From: Xanthostigma xanthostigma
Lineage: Eukaryota > Arthropoda > Insecta > Raphidioptera > Raphidiidae
NCBI GenBank assembly: GCA_963575645.1
Contig: OY754464.1
Coordinates: forward strand, 69,848,948-69,912,947
DNA length: 64,000 nt
Direction: 5' to 3'
Below, one piece after another: positions 44,634 to 55,484 of the stretch. Each line of letters starts with the position of its first letter. Position 1 is the stretch's first letter. Below the pieces are notes generated by a model. The model was given only the letters and a program-made list of their open reading frames with translations. It made no database searches and was not told the origin of the DNA. Both the position numbers and the translations under genes were made by a program.

Positions 44634-45522
44634 GGGTAGGACGGGGGAATGGCGTTCACTTAAGGAAAACATGGTGTATTTTTTAAATTATTTATTATGA
44701 ATCAAAATTAATAAGAGTAACAAAGTCTTTAATTATCGAGTAATCAACAATTTAACAACAAAAGCATATAATATCTTTCACCTACTAGTAGTAGGAAAAC
44801 ATTATTAAAAAAACATGTTTGAGCGGCATTACCCCTGACTTTGGGTAATGCCGCTCAGGGTCTCATAAAGAAGTGTACCCAATTCAATCTGGCTGTTTTG
44901 CTGCTTTGATCAAAATTGTTTTTGATATTGTTCCGCTCAGCAAGTTTATAAACAAGTTTACGCAAATCTGCAACATTGAGTCCATAATATAGCGAGCCCA
45001 GCAACTTAACTTGTTCAGCAAATTCAATTTCTTGCTGTTGGGTGGAAAACGGGCTTCTTCGGTCCAAGCCGCTTTAGCGGTGGTCCTTTGACGATTTCTT
45101 GGCATATCTATCTAAAACAATAAAAAAATAAGTCACTAAGGGGTAATAGCACTCAGATGAGCGGTATAACCCCAACCGGTCGTTTTGTAATTAATTTGAA
45201 ATTTTAAAAAAATCATACACGATTGTTGAAAATTGACTGCAATATCAGAAAATATAATAGTTTATTGGCAGAAAAGTAAAATTAGTAATTAAATAAGCAT
45301 TAAAGTTTTGGACTTACCGACAAAAAACACCTAATTAAAAATTAGATCAGTGCGGCCGTAAACGAAGAAACGCTCTTCACGGTCACATGACGCGAGCTGA
45401 CTGTCCGTTTGCAACGCTGTCTATTAGAGGCCCCCTCTCCTCGCGCTTCACGCGACGTGACATGTCGCTACGTTTCTTTTTGACAGAGTTACAGAGGTGA
45501 GCGCCATTCCCCCTCCCTCCCC
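44634..45522 (-). mobile_element. pogo-type element with CENPB-HTH remnant
   Basis: Left GGGTAGGACGGGGGAATGGC, inverted right GGGGAGGGAGGGGGAATGGC, TA at both flanks. The minus strand keeps the N-terminal part of a pogo-like transposase (44855-45105). The GGGTAATGCCGCTCA motif recurs inside as a perfect 14-bp hairpin (44822-44857) and a looser pair near 45140-45175. 889 bp: an internally deleted autonomous element. Confidence 0.75.
44855..45105 (-). pseudogene. pogo/Tigger-like transposase N-terminal fragment (CENPB-type HTH)
   Basis: ATG at 45105 gives MPRNRQRTTAKAAWTEEA, typical of these proteins, then the frame breaks where the first (psq-type) helix-turn-helix should be. The next frame continues FSTQQQEIEFAEQVKLLG, YYGLNVADLRKLVYKLAE and TARLNWVHFFMRP-stop, which matches the CENPB-type DNA-binding domain layout (YFGL..DLR.LAY.LAE...W...F). 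The DDE catalytic domain is missing. Two overlapping ORFs are thus one frameshifted gene. Confidence 0.75.
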
Positions 45523-46201
45523 TAATGTTCAAAATTTAAGGACAATTCTTTCGTCTGGGTTCCTCATGGTTTGATCCCTAGCCCATTTTTCTTTTCAGCG
45601 TTTCGTAACACTTTTTATCTGAAAATATTGTGTTTAATTGTGTTCATTCAAATGCTTCGGTGCTAAATATGAAAGAGACTTTTTAAATGAATTGGAGTGA
45701 AAACGAGGAATAACAAAAGTGACGTATTTATATTCCTATATATGAATTATAACTAATCTCTATAATTTAACTCTGAGATAATTTGCCTCATTTATTTTTA
45801 AAATTTTAAAAATGAAGTTATACAAAATGCAGCAAGCGTCGCTCAGCGATATTCAAAATTTCTAATCGTATTAGGTATATGAACTGATATGTTCCCTGAA
45901 AGGGATTTTATAAATAAATCGCGTACAAACATTTTTAAGTTTTTATATTGTATTTATTTATTGGGTCCAGCACGATAACTCGATGTGCCCAAATTTTGAT
46001 TTTCATAGAAATCGCTAAATTTTGACGTTCCAAAAAAAAAAACTTTGCGGATTATTCACAAATTTCCTCAAAAATACGTGAAAAAAGAGAACTACTTTTC
46101 GTCTCTCACTGTCATTTTTTGAATCTAACGAATCAGAAATCACATATATACACGTCATAGCAACTGGTGTAGAATTACTGTATTACTATCTCACTTTGTA
46201 T

Positions 46202-46355
46202 ACACGACCCCGTAATTGTTTTTTTAAAGAACTCCCTCCAAATGTCCTCTCATTTTTACTGCGCAAAAATGCGCCATCGCATCGACACGACCCCGTAATT
46301 GTTTTTTTAAAGAACTCCCCCAAACGTCTCCTTTTCACTGCGCAAAAAAAATTTG
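46202..46355 (+). repeat. 83-bp tandem duplication
   Basis: ACACGACCCCGTAATTGTTT, then TTTTAAAGAACTCCC, starts at 46202 and again at 46285. Each unit continues to an ACTGCGCAAAAA phrase. Two units only. Confidence 0.85.
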
Positions 46356-46955
46356 TGAAAATCAATTTTCCGCACTTAAAACGGCTAATAAACACTGTTA
46401 GTTATACGTTATATAAAATAATAATTGTGTATTTCCAGTGGATATTTTGCACATCGAGTTATTGCACTCTAACCTTATTTATTTATTAAAAATGGCCATG
46501 CTTATGAAAAAAGACACTTTTGATTCCATACACTTCGGTCTAAAAACTGTAACCTATACTAAAATACTAAATGCTTCAGTGACTATATTATGTAAGTTCA
46601 TTATGTTTCAAAATTTGAATAGGTTCATTGTTTTAATTTTATGAAATATATCCAGTTATACAATTTTAATAAATTAAATTGTGATGAGAAATTTTAATTA
46701 AAAGCAACAAAAACGTAGGTACGACTCCATTATTGAAATAATACACAGTTGATCAACAAAAGTTTTTAATCGTACTTTTGTTATGATGAACGAAATACGT
46801 TAATTTGAATAAAACTCAATTAAGCAGCACTATTTAAATAAGTTATACCGTATTTTTCTAATACGCACCTTTTTACATAGAAAAATGGACTCAAATTTTA
46901 GGTGCTTCTTATGGTCCGAAGGTATCTAACATTAAAATATTTTTTCATTTGTTGT

Positions 46956-47052
46956 GGTGGGTTCCTGTGGTCCTGATTCGTTTGTTATGGTGGGTGCCTG
47001 CGGTCCTGATGAATCCTGGGGGGGAGTAATTACCCCCTGTACCCTCCATATC
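46956..47052 (+). repeat. Short tandem repeat and MITE-end phrase
   Basis: TGGTGGGTTCCTGTGGTCCT and TGGTGGGTGCCTGCGGTCCT are adjacent near-copies. They are followed by CTCCATATCTACGCCCTTG, which resembles the right end of the element at 56762-56995. Confidence 0.6.
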
Positions 47053-47701
47053 TACGCCCTTGCTATGTGGTGATAAAATGCGATTAAAAATTCCATGCTG
47101 TAAGTGTACTCTATAGTCTATACTTTGTAAACAATTCTATTTTGAAATCTTAAATAAACCTTTTTTGTGTGTAAATGCAAATATCCTTAACTTTTGTTAC
47201 GGTACTTAGTCGAATCGCAATAAACAGAAATGACAGCGTAATATCGTAATATCTGGTTTATTGGATTACCGAAATTACATTGGGCAACTTTAATAACCCA
47301 GCCGTAATCCAGTATATAATTTAAACTGTGCAAAATGATGCAGCTTAATTAATTAAAGCGTTAATTACAATGCGAATAAAATTCCTGGTAAAAATAACAG
47401 CATTGTTAAAAATTCACTGCAGTTTTTAGTCAACGTCGCGTCGTTTAGATGCAAATATACGGGTTCTTTCAATCACATTTTTTATCACATTATGGTGCCG
47501 CCGCCTAGCCCAAATAGCACACCATTAAAATTTACAATTTATGAGAGCTTACATGTATCAGTCGAGGACTTTTTGTTCTTTAAAACTGGCTCTTTCCAAA
47601 ATTTTTGATTCGCGAGATTTAATTCACTTTTTGCAGTCTTTTTGTTTGAACAAAAAGAACGACTGAACCGATTTTGAAAAAATCAGATTATATTTACGTA
47701 T

Positions 47702-48028
47702 ATAATACGCGCCACGGATCTAAAAGGTTCGGAAGTTAGTCACAAACAGTGCCGCAAAGGCACATTTTATAGCCGTTGAGACTCCCACTATACCTCCCAG
47801 CTACCTGCACGGAACGTGCGCTCGTCGGTGATTGGCCGTGATCGCTTGTTGCCTTTGTAACTTGTCGCTTTCCTGCTTTAAAGTACAGTCGAGTACCCTA
47901 TTGTCAAGTTGTTATTGCTATTTTAGTTTTGTTGAGTTCCGAGTTTGTAGTTTTTCAACAGACTGTACAAGCGCAAGCCCGCATTCGCATCTAACTTCCG
48001 AGCCTTTTAGATTCGTAGCGCGTATTAT
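47702..48028. mobile_element. MITE with about 38-bp inverted ends, copy b
   Basis: Ends ATAATACGCGCCACGGATCT and inverted ATAATACGCGCTACGAATCT. Shares CACATTTTATAG, GTGATTGGCCGTGATCGCTT and AAGTACAGTCGAGTA with copy a (inverted). Uninterrupted, 327 bp. Confidence 0.8.
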
Positions 48029-48045
48029 ACGCGTCGATTGGCACC

Positions 48046-48140
48046 CTAACGTAGATAGATAGATAGATAGTTCATATTATTTTTTATTCTAGAGACTTCG
48101 TCTTAGAAAGAGAAAATGACCACGTACGTACGTACGTACA
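48046..48140 (+). repeat. Tetranucleotide runs (GATA)n and (ACGT)n
   Basis: GATAGATAGATAGATAG near 48056 and ACGTACGTACGTACGTAC near 48123. Confidence 0.85.
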
Positions 48141-48465
48141 TTTTCAAAAATAGTGTAAAAACAGTGTAGTGACCTTGAAACATAAAAAATAGTTAAAAAT
48201 TTGGATTATGATTACAATAACTTCCCAATGTACTGAGAAGTTATAAAAAAATTATAATAATTTTTTATTGAGGCGTAAATTGTTCTATAATAAATTGTCA
48301 ACAATTTTTACGATTTTCAAATGAGAACTGTCATACTTCGTAGAATCAAAACGGCAGCCAATCAACGTAGCGAGCAGATCGGGAGTCTGTTGTGTCCGAC
48401 ATAGGCGGTTTTATTTTGTTGCCAGCAGCCAAGATCAGTAAATTACAGAGGTAACCTCGAGCCGT

Positions 48466-48600
48466 TGATTAAACTAAAATAAAATCGTGGGGAGCATTAT
48501 GGTCGAAAAAGACAGTCGAAAGCTATATATGATTTCCAGTCTCAAACAAATAAAAGTTTTCTACTAAATAACCCCCCACGATTTTATTTTTGTTTAATCA
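48466..48600. repeat. Inverted repeat with 27-bp arms
   Basis: TTGATTAAACTAAAATAAAA, then TCGTGGGG, is inverted at 48571-48600 with one base change; spacer about 75 bp. Possibly a small MITE. Confidence 0.7.
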
Positions 48601-49532
48601 AAGCCCCCTATGGTGACTCATATTTATTTTCTAGTTTTTAGTACTTACATTATCGATTGTACAATAAAAGCGTTTAACTTGTATGTTTGTTTACCTCTTT
48701 GTATTTTTAAGTTATTAGTATGCATGCTTTATTAAAAGTGCGAGTTGCAACCGGACGAAAGCCGTAACGGTCAGTTAGTTATTATAATATTGTATTGTCA
48801 TCGGTATTACATACCTATGCAAAATTTCAACTCAATCGGATAACGGGAAGTAGTTGAAAAAACTGCCCCAAGGTTTGAAACAAAGAAATATACGGAGTAA
48901 AGCTAAATAAAAGCGTTTAAAAAATATGAACGCATCGCCAGCTGACATCATTCATTCAACGAGGCAACCTTTGTAATCTTCCGACCTTGACCAGAGCTAA
49001 CTGTGCTTTATATTAACATAGCATAACGTATGGATTTAATGATGTAAATAGGGAACGTTCTGTAATTGTGCGTATGCAGTTGAAGCGGATAATTAACTCG
49101 TCTACTAACTGGTAATTAGCATCACTTGCCTTGGGTGTCGTAGCCCAAAGGCAATATTATATGTGATATTATGAGCACGCCCTTTAATTTGTACTGTGTT
49201 TAAAAGCGTCAATACGTGCAGTCGTCTCTTTCAAATTGCATGATGATTATAGATGCTCGACAACTGAGGTCATAAGCGTCTGTACTCTTTCAAATTGAGA
49301 TAAATTACAACCGGATATGAAATTTCGTGGCACCATTTATTTATTTAATTCCAAAATAGTTGTGATACATTTATTTTACAAATTTTGAAGTTGGAATAAT
49401 CCTGCCCAACTTGGCTGAAGCCAGTGCTAGGGCAGGAATGCATCATTCTTACAATCACGGACTTGTCCTTAGTAAAGTTCTAATTTTTAACACGCTTTTA
49501 TGAACTTTGGCTGTATGTATACCTAATGTATA
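48601..49532. other. No gene seen
   Basis: AT-rich to mixed DNA with no recognised repeat or frame. Confidence 0.35.
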
Positions 49533-49540
49533 ATCTATAC

Positions 49541-49726
49541 CAGGGGCGGGCAAATCTTTTGATCGCCGGGCCACATAGCTCAAGAAAATTTGACCGCGGG
49601 CCGTATGGCTGATAAAAAAATAGATCCCCACATTCTATTTCTGCATTTTACTATTTTTATAAAATTTATAAAATGCTTCGCGGGCCGGACAAAATTGCGC
49701 TGGGGGCCGCCATTTGCCCAGGCCTG
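49541..49726. mobile_element. hAT MITE (CAGGGGCGGGCAAA ends)
   Basis: Left end CAGGGGCGGGCAAAT, inverted right end CAGGCCTGGGCAAAT. GC-rich arms (CGGGCCACATAG and GCGGGCCGGAC) flank an AT-rich centre. Perfect 8-bp duplication ATCTATAC at 49533-49540 and 49727-49734. 186 bp, no coding capacity. Confidence 0.9.
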
Positions 49727-49727
49727 A

Positions 49728-50052
49728 TCTATACTAATATATAAAGCTGAATCTCAGGAACTACTGGTTCGAATTAAAAAAAAAAAAATTTATTGGATAG
49801 TTCATTTATCGAGGATGGTTATAGGCTATATAATATTACGCTACTACCAATAGGAGCGGAGCAACAATGAAAAATGTTGCAAAACGTAACTTAAAATTTG
49901 TCCGTCCGAGAAAAACGGTAACTCCGATCATTATGAAATTTAGACACAACATTCATCTCGGTAAACTAAGATAAACGTGCGTACTCATGTCTCTACCTTC
50001 CCCCCCTCCATTCGTTCTTTTGCAGCCGGGTGAAACCGGGCGGGACTGCTAG
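49728..50052 (+). mobile_element. Helitron-like element A, copy c
   Basis: Starts TCTATACTAATATATAAAGC and ends GGGACTGCTAG followed by T, with the pre-terminal hairpin GCCGGGTGAAACCGGGC. It lacks the usual GAGTTTGTTTG segment just inside its 5' end. A hAT element sits directly at its 5' terminus (49541-49726). Confidence 0.78.
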
Positions 50053-51289
50053 TCTATTATATAGATGTACACCTTTTTGGTGTATACCTAGGTATATGTT
50101 TTTATCTGGTTAGGTAATAGAATCTTTCAGATTAATTTTCACTCACTTCCAGACATTTAAATAATTTGAAATTTTTCACACGCATTAAGAACATATATGA
50201 CAATACAATCATTTATATTAATAAATTATACATAAATTATTTGCTTATCTTTAAAAATGACTGTAAGCAGGCTAACAAGCGTACAGCAATGTGTACGTTG
50301 CGTTGCCTACCCGTAAGCATTAGACGTTCATTTATGAGAATAATTTAATCAAATTCATTCATTAATCATTCCCTAGGCATATGGAGCGGGTTTATTTAGT
50401 GAGATAATTAAAATTAGTTTAAAAAAAATATCGAGTTGGGGACCATCTTATCGCTGTTGAACTATATCTTTAAATTGAAAAATTATTTTTTACTTTTTAG
50501 TTCACAATGGTATAAAAGCGCTTTTTTGTTTTTTTTTTATTTTTATATCTATCCTTAATTTATAGTTCATGTTATATTTGTCTGCAGTTTTATGTGGAAA
50601 TTTAAAATTTTTCTTGCAAACAATGCATTTTTTCTTCGAACGTATGAGATATTGTGAAGGGTCTTAAATTAACACTAAGGGGGCAGAGGACTCAAAAACT
50701 GAGCTAAGACCAGAGGAGGATTCGACTGAAATTTACATATCGTGTAGATTATACGATAGAAATGCTTTCTTTGTCCATACGTATGAGAAATAGCGAAGAG
50801 GCGCACCGCTGTCCTAGCTCCATAAAGCTTGACACTAATCCGTATCTTTTCATCCGAATAAACTGTACAATTTTATTAAATTTTAATATAGCGTTTATTC
50901 GTATAAGTGCTATGTTTAGAGCGGGTTGTAATAATAATTAATGATAATTATAATCAAAACTATTAATGTTTGTTATTACAACACATTAATAACAAAAACA
51001 ATAATAGTTAAGCGAAATTTAACACATAAACTAAAATCAGATATAATGCAAATATAATTTTATTATTTTTGTTTGTATGAATATTTAGTTCACGATTCTG
51101 CGTGTTCCATTATTTTCGGGCAACGTATTGCATAATATTTAATGATCTGTTAAAAAACGCATAAAACATGCTGTGTCCCATTTTCGTTGTACAGGGAGTT
51201 CCAGGTGTTTATGACTATGACATATTAATAGAATACTGGATTAACTTCAAGAAACATTCTAATCGTATATTAATTTTTCAAAGAGGTAA
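50053..51289. other. AT-rich intergenic DNA
   Basis: No recognised element; (ATAATTA)-like simple sequence near 50935. Confidence 0.35.
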
Positions 51290-51507
51290 AGTTTGGTTGT
51301 AGAAGGTAATCTCCGAAACTACTCTTCCGATTTCAATAATTTTTTCACCAGTATTTAGAATGGACCTTCAGGATGGATACAGGCTATATGTATAACATTA
51401 ACGCCTTAAAATAAAATCGCTTTTCGTGGAGACCAATTTTGCAACGTAAGTCGACGAAAAAACGGTGGCAATCTACAAATTCGTGCGAAGCCGAACCGGG
51501 TCGCTAG
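51290..51507 (+). mobile_element. Helitron-like element B, copy b, 5'-truncated
   Basis: Shares GGTAATCTCCGAAACTAC, CTTCAGGATGGATA and GTGGAGACCAATTTTGCAAC with 17199-17429. Ends GAACCGGGTCGCTAG followed by T. The 5' TCTATAC end is missing. Confidence 0.65.
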
Positions 51508-51656
51508 TTTCCTATAAATATTTAGAATAAATATATAGAACAAATGCACATATTAGAAAGAGTTTCTTTTACCGACAAATATAGATTTATAATAATTAAT
51601 AATAATCTTTTATTATCCGCGACAAAAATATTTTGTGGAATCGTCAAAATACATGA

Positions 51657-51840
51657 ATTACAAATCTTTGATTAACGTCTAAATAGAACTCTTCAAATAA
51701 ATAAAATTGTCGACCAATTTTTTCAGACTATATATTGACAAAAATAAAATTATAAATCAATAATACAAAAGATGACGTTTCGATCTGGATTTAGATCTTC
51801 TTCAGAAATAATCTAAAAATATAAAAAAATAATTAGTATA
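51657..51840 (+). repeat. Repeat family 'CAAATCTTTGATTAAC', copy 3
   Basis: Closely matches 39425-39590, including TAAAATTGTCGACCAATTTT and the hairpin core at 51774-51805 (minus strand CTGAAGA, stem, GAAACGTC). Here GAAACG is followed by TC instead of TT. Confidence 0.7.
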
Positions 51841-52108
51841 ATCTACTTATTTTATAATAGAATGCAGAAGTTAGTTAATAAATTATCGAAAATTATGAAA
51901 CATCATTGATTTTTCATAAATTTCGATAATTTACAATTAAATTAAAATCTTTAAAATTAGTGCATAGTGCATTAGTGAATAATTGTTGTAACAAATTCAT
52001 ATCAGAAAGTTGCAATGGTATTTAGGAAAAATTTTATTATACCAGACCCAAATTTTAAACACATTGCACGCATAGTGAATAAAACAGTTGCAATTTGCTT
52101 TACCTATA

Positions 52109-52498
52109 CAGTCAAACCTGGATAAGCAAGAGTTGAAAAGACCGCGATCTCTTTTTCGCTTCTGGAGGTTTTTTACTAACCCGAGTTTCTAGCTTATAGA
52201 GGTACAGAAGTGGCATTTCTCACTTATAGAGGTCTATAAAACTATACAAAGAAATGTTAGTTCAGCTATTTATGACTCGTTCTTAAATTTCGTGGAACAT
52301 TAATAGTTAATACTTTCGACTATCGCTTATACAAGTAATAGTCTCAGTTATAGAAGTTCATGAGTGAAAAACGTCTGTCTTTTATAGATGTTTCTGTTTC
52401 TCACTTATAGATGTTTTAGACTTAGAGGGTTACAAAGACGGTAACTGGCAATTATTCTCACTTCGCGTACCCAGTTCTCACTCAATCAGGTTTGATTG
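52109..52498. mobile_element. pogo/Tigger-type MITE (CAGTCAAACCTGGATAAGC ends)
   Basis: Left CAGTCAAACCTGGATAAGC, inverted right CAATCAAACCTGATTGAGTG, TA on both sides. ACTTATAGAGGT words repeat in both arms. 390 bp, non-coding. Confidence 0.75.
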
Positions 52499-53329
52499 TA
52501 TACTAATGGTATTTAACCAAGGGTAGAGTAATTGAAAACTCGACAAACCCAAAATTTGGAGTTTCCAGTTTGATTTCCAACGGTGACTCGTGTGTATAAA
52601 AAACGAAATTATATTTGTGGTCAATATTCTAATAAATGTATTCTGCAGACTCACCCTAAGCAAGCATACACTGTTGGGGGGAGAGGGTGTGTGGGGTGGC
52701 ATCGAACCTTAATTAATTACGAATTTTACTCCATCTCATTGGACTCATCAATGAACTAAACGGTAAACGCACTTCGTGAAAAGCTGCGTGCAATGCAAAT
52801 ATGTCTCAAAAAAATGATATGAGAGAAATAGTATAAACATACATGGAGCGGCGTATTCAAAATCTCACGCAGGCGCACAGATGACTAACAGGGGACCTGT
52901 ATGTATTTCAAATCTACATAGGTACAGTGCAGTTTCACTGATTGAAAATTGAATATTTTAAATCCATCCCTTCACCTGCAATGCATTTTTCTAAACGAGG
53001 TACGAAACCGGCAAAAACTAACAATATTTTCCTGTGGATTGTTAATAGCAGTTCGTGATGCCCCTGCCCGTGTTCTATCACAAACGTGTATCCCTTTCTT
53101 TAATCCACGATTTAATTGTTATTCGCGAGGGAACAAACACGCTGTTAATTGGTCTGAATAACTGACGTTCGACGCGAGCTTTAAGCAGCGAGTTAATGCT
53201 GGGTATCCTGATTTACAGGATACTGGCATTGACTCGCTTTCTATAGTAGTTAGCGAGCTGACGCGCAAAAAAACCATGTCGTTCTAACCTTATGCCGCTT
53301 AGAGCATTTTTTCTTATCTATTATCTATA
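52499..53329. other. No gene seen
   Basis: Minor inverted pair (AGCGAGTTAATGCTGGGTAT / ATACTGGCATTGACTCGCT) near 53190-53240. ORFs unrecognised. Confidence 0.35.
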
Positions 53330-53337
53330 CTCTATAC

Positions 53338-53730
53338 CAGGGCTGCCCAACCTATTAGTAGGTGCGATCTACTTTTCTTTAAATAGTGTCATCGCGATCT
53401 ACCAATATGCGAGAAAAAAATAAAAATCGCTTTTATAACGTTGCAAATATAGAAAGTTTATTAAACATTTAAGTGGGAACAAAAATTATACAATATCTAG
53501 TATAGTCATATAAAAAAATAAAGAAACAAAATTGGGAATATAGTGAAGGAATTTTATTGAGATCGCTGACACTGTCTAATTTGAATCCAATTTGAATAAC
53601 AATTTTACTATACTTCGATTTAGTTTGAAAATTGAATTGTTGGATGTTAGAATAGATAAAGTATAAAGATCTACTTAAAATTACGCCGCGATCGACCGGT
53701 AGATCGCGATCGACTGGTTGGGCACCCCTG
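53338..53730. mobile_element. hAT element (CAGGGCTGCCCAACC ends)
   Basis: Left end CAGGGCTGCCCAACC, inverted right end CAGGGGTGCCCAACC. Subterminal GCGATCTAC repeats in both arms. Perfect 8-bp duplication CTCTATAC at 53330-53337 and 53731-53738. 393 bp, non-coding. Its terminal and internal sequence differs from the hAT MITE at 49541. Confidence 0.9.
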
Positions 53731-53731
53731 C

Positions 53732-54040
53732 TCTATACTAATATATTATAAAGCTGACGAGTTTGTTTGGTTGGTTGAACGCGCTAATCTCAGGAACTAC
53801 TGGTTCGAATTGAAAACAATTTTTTTTGTTGGATAGTCCATTTATCGAGGAAGGCTATAGGCTATATAATATCACGCTACGACCAATAGGAGCGGAGCTT
53901 TTGAACGGTAACTCCGATCATCATGAAATTTTGACTCAGCATTCATCTCGGTAAAAACTAAGATGAGCGTGCGCACTCATGTACCTCCCCCCCTCCCATT
54001 GGTTCTTTTGCACCCGGGTAAAACCTGGCGGGACCGCTAA
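53732..54040 (+). mobile_element. Helitron-like element A, copy d
   Basis: Starts TCTATACTAATATATTATAA and ends with hairpin and CTAA rather than CTAG. Shares AATCTCAGGAACTACTGGTT and CGGTAACTCCGATCATCATG with the other copies. A hAT element sits at its 5' terminus (53338-53730). Confidence 0.76.
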
Positions 54041-54117
54041 TAGGATATATAGGCGGAATTTGGACTCATTTTAAGATAGGGGGGATACAACATTTAGAAG
54101 AAAGTTTTTTGGGGGAA

Positions 54118-54372
54118 TTTGGCCCATATGCGCATAAGAAATATTTGTTATAAAGTTGTTTTTATATAATAATGGTATACTTTTCATAATGGTTTATTAT
54201 TCTATCTGTTTTTACAAGAAAGTTAAGAAATATTTTTTCTAAACTTATATTTTCGGAAATATTTAGAAAATAAAAAAATCTGTTGTTTTTTTGCTCTGAA
54301 GATGTTAGGTAGATGACAAGCATATTCTTTGTTTAATTTTTACATGACGTGATAACATATTATTATATTATA
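54118..54372 (+). repeat. 250-bp shared repeat, copy a
   Basis: TATATAATAATGGTATACTT, then TTCATAA, and TTTTTACATGACGTGATAAC match 59996-60254. AT-rich, non-coding. Confidence 0.6.
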
Positions 54373-54868
54373 GAGAACAATGAAATTATTAAAATGATTT
54401 TTTTTTCTTTCTGTGTATCAATATTTTCAACTGTATTGTTTTTCTCGTATTAAGTTAATTAAATTATTAAGCTCCAAGTGTCGTTAAAAATATACACCGA
54501 TTTTCAAACATAATGCCGGGGTATATTACGTAAAATTACGCGCCTTGTAATTCTTGAATTACTTGCGCATATACTCCCACTGGTTAGATCTTGGTTTTAG
54601 ATCTGGTAATATCAGTGTTTTTTTTATACTTTGGAAAAATCATAGTGACTTTTTATTAGGTTTTTTTATTATGTATTAAATTGTTGCCTTTTAACATTAA
54701 AAACAAATTTATTTTCGATTTTTTATATACAAAATATTTTATATATTATCTGGATTTGCTCTATGATATTTTTTGTGTCTATATTTAATTAGGGGAGACC
54801 GGGTACAAAAGTAACATTTTGTAATATAGCCATATATAAATTCCGTTCATGTTATTTACATTAGTATC

Positions 54869-54931
54869 TTTTTTTTTTTTTTAATTTAGAAAAATTAGTG
54901 CTTCGACATCTATGGTCATTAGCACATAATT
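54869..54931 (-). repeat. Poly(T)-headed retroelement-like 3' end, copy b
   Basis: Same block as 4009-4078 (AATTAGTGCTTCGACATCTA, then GGTCATTAGCACATAAT), inside the TA-flanked element at 54792-55972. Confidence 0.5.
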
Positions 54932-55292
54932 TGTATCTTGATTTACCTTATTATTGTGTATTTTGTATGAATTACAGAGACTTAAAAAAAATTCGTCAGC
55001 TGTTACTTTCGACCACGCTAGCAGGTCGAAAGTAACAGAGCAAAGGGGTTTGTAATTAATGTGATATGACATGTTAAATCAACAAATTATTTATTAGAAA
55101 ACTTAGTATTAATAACACAAATAAACATTTGCATTTTAAATACTCAAAAATTATATTATATTTTATGAAAACAAAAATAATATTATTAACTCCTCGTTAG
55201 AAATTATTCTTAGTTTAAGTATGTATGTATAATGAGATCAATTATTATATGATAATCATTTTTTTATAATCAGACTATTCAGTATCTGTCTT

Positions 55293-55484
55293 CTATTCAG
55301 ACTCGCAATTATGGCACACATAATTTGCATCATCATTGATGCATTCAGAATGTGCCCACATTTTACATTCGATACATTGTATCCATTGCTCATTTGGTCG
55401 ACTATCGCTAAAAGTTTCTAAGCAAACGAGACAAACTATCTTCGGCAGATTTATTTTCTTTGTTTTTGGCTGCCTTCTTTGACT
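55293..55484 (-). pseudogene. C-terminal PHD-like zinc finger of a pogo-type transposase
   Basis: The open minus-strand segment is basic (RRQPKTKKINLPK), then CLVCLETFSDSRPNEQWIQC, IECKMWAHSECINDD and NYVCHNCESE-stop. Spacing C-x2-C ... C-x2-C ... W-x-H-x2-C ... C-x2-C is that of the short PHD-like finger ending many insect pogo/Tigger-like transposases. The DDE domain upstream is deleted and no start codon is left. It fits the TA-flanked element around it. Confidence 0.65.

Larger units (their letters stand above)
45523..47701. other. AT-rich intergenic DNA with two small tandem repeats
   Basis: Besides the repeats at 46202 and 46956, a CCGTATTTTTCTAATACGCA phrase near 46848 may be a transposon end. 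No coding recognised. Confidence 0.35.

Noticed and set aside
45380-45480. GC-rich stretch as a promoter
   Set aside because: It lies inside the right end of the pogo-type element at 44634-45522 and is better explained as transposon subterminal sequence.
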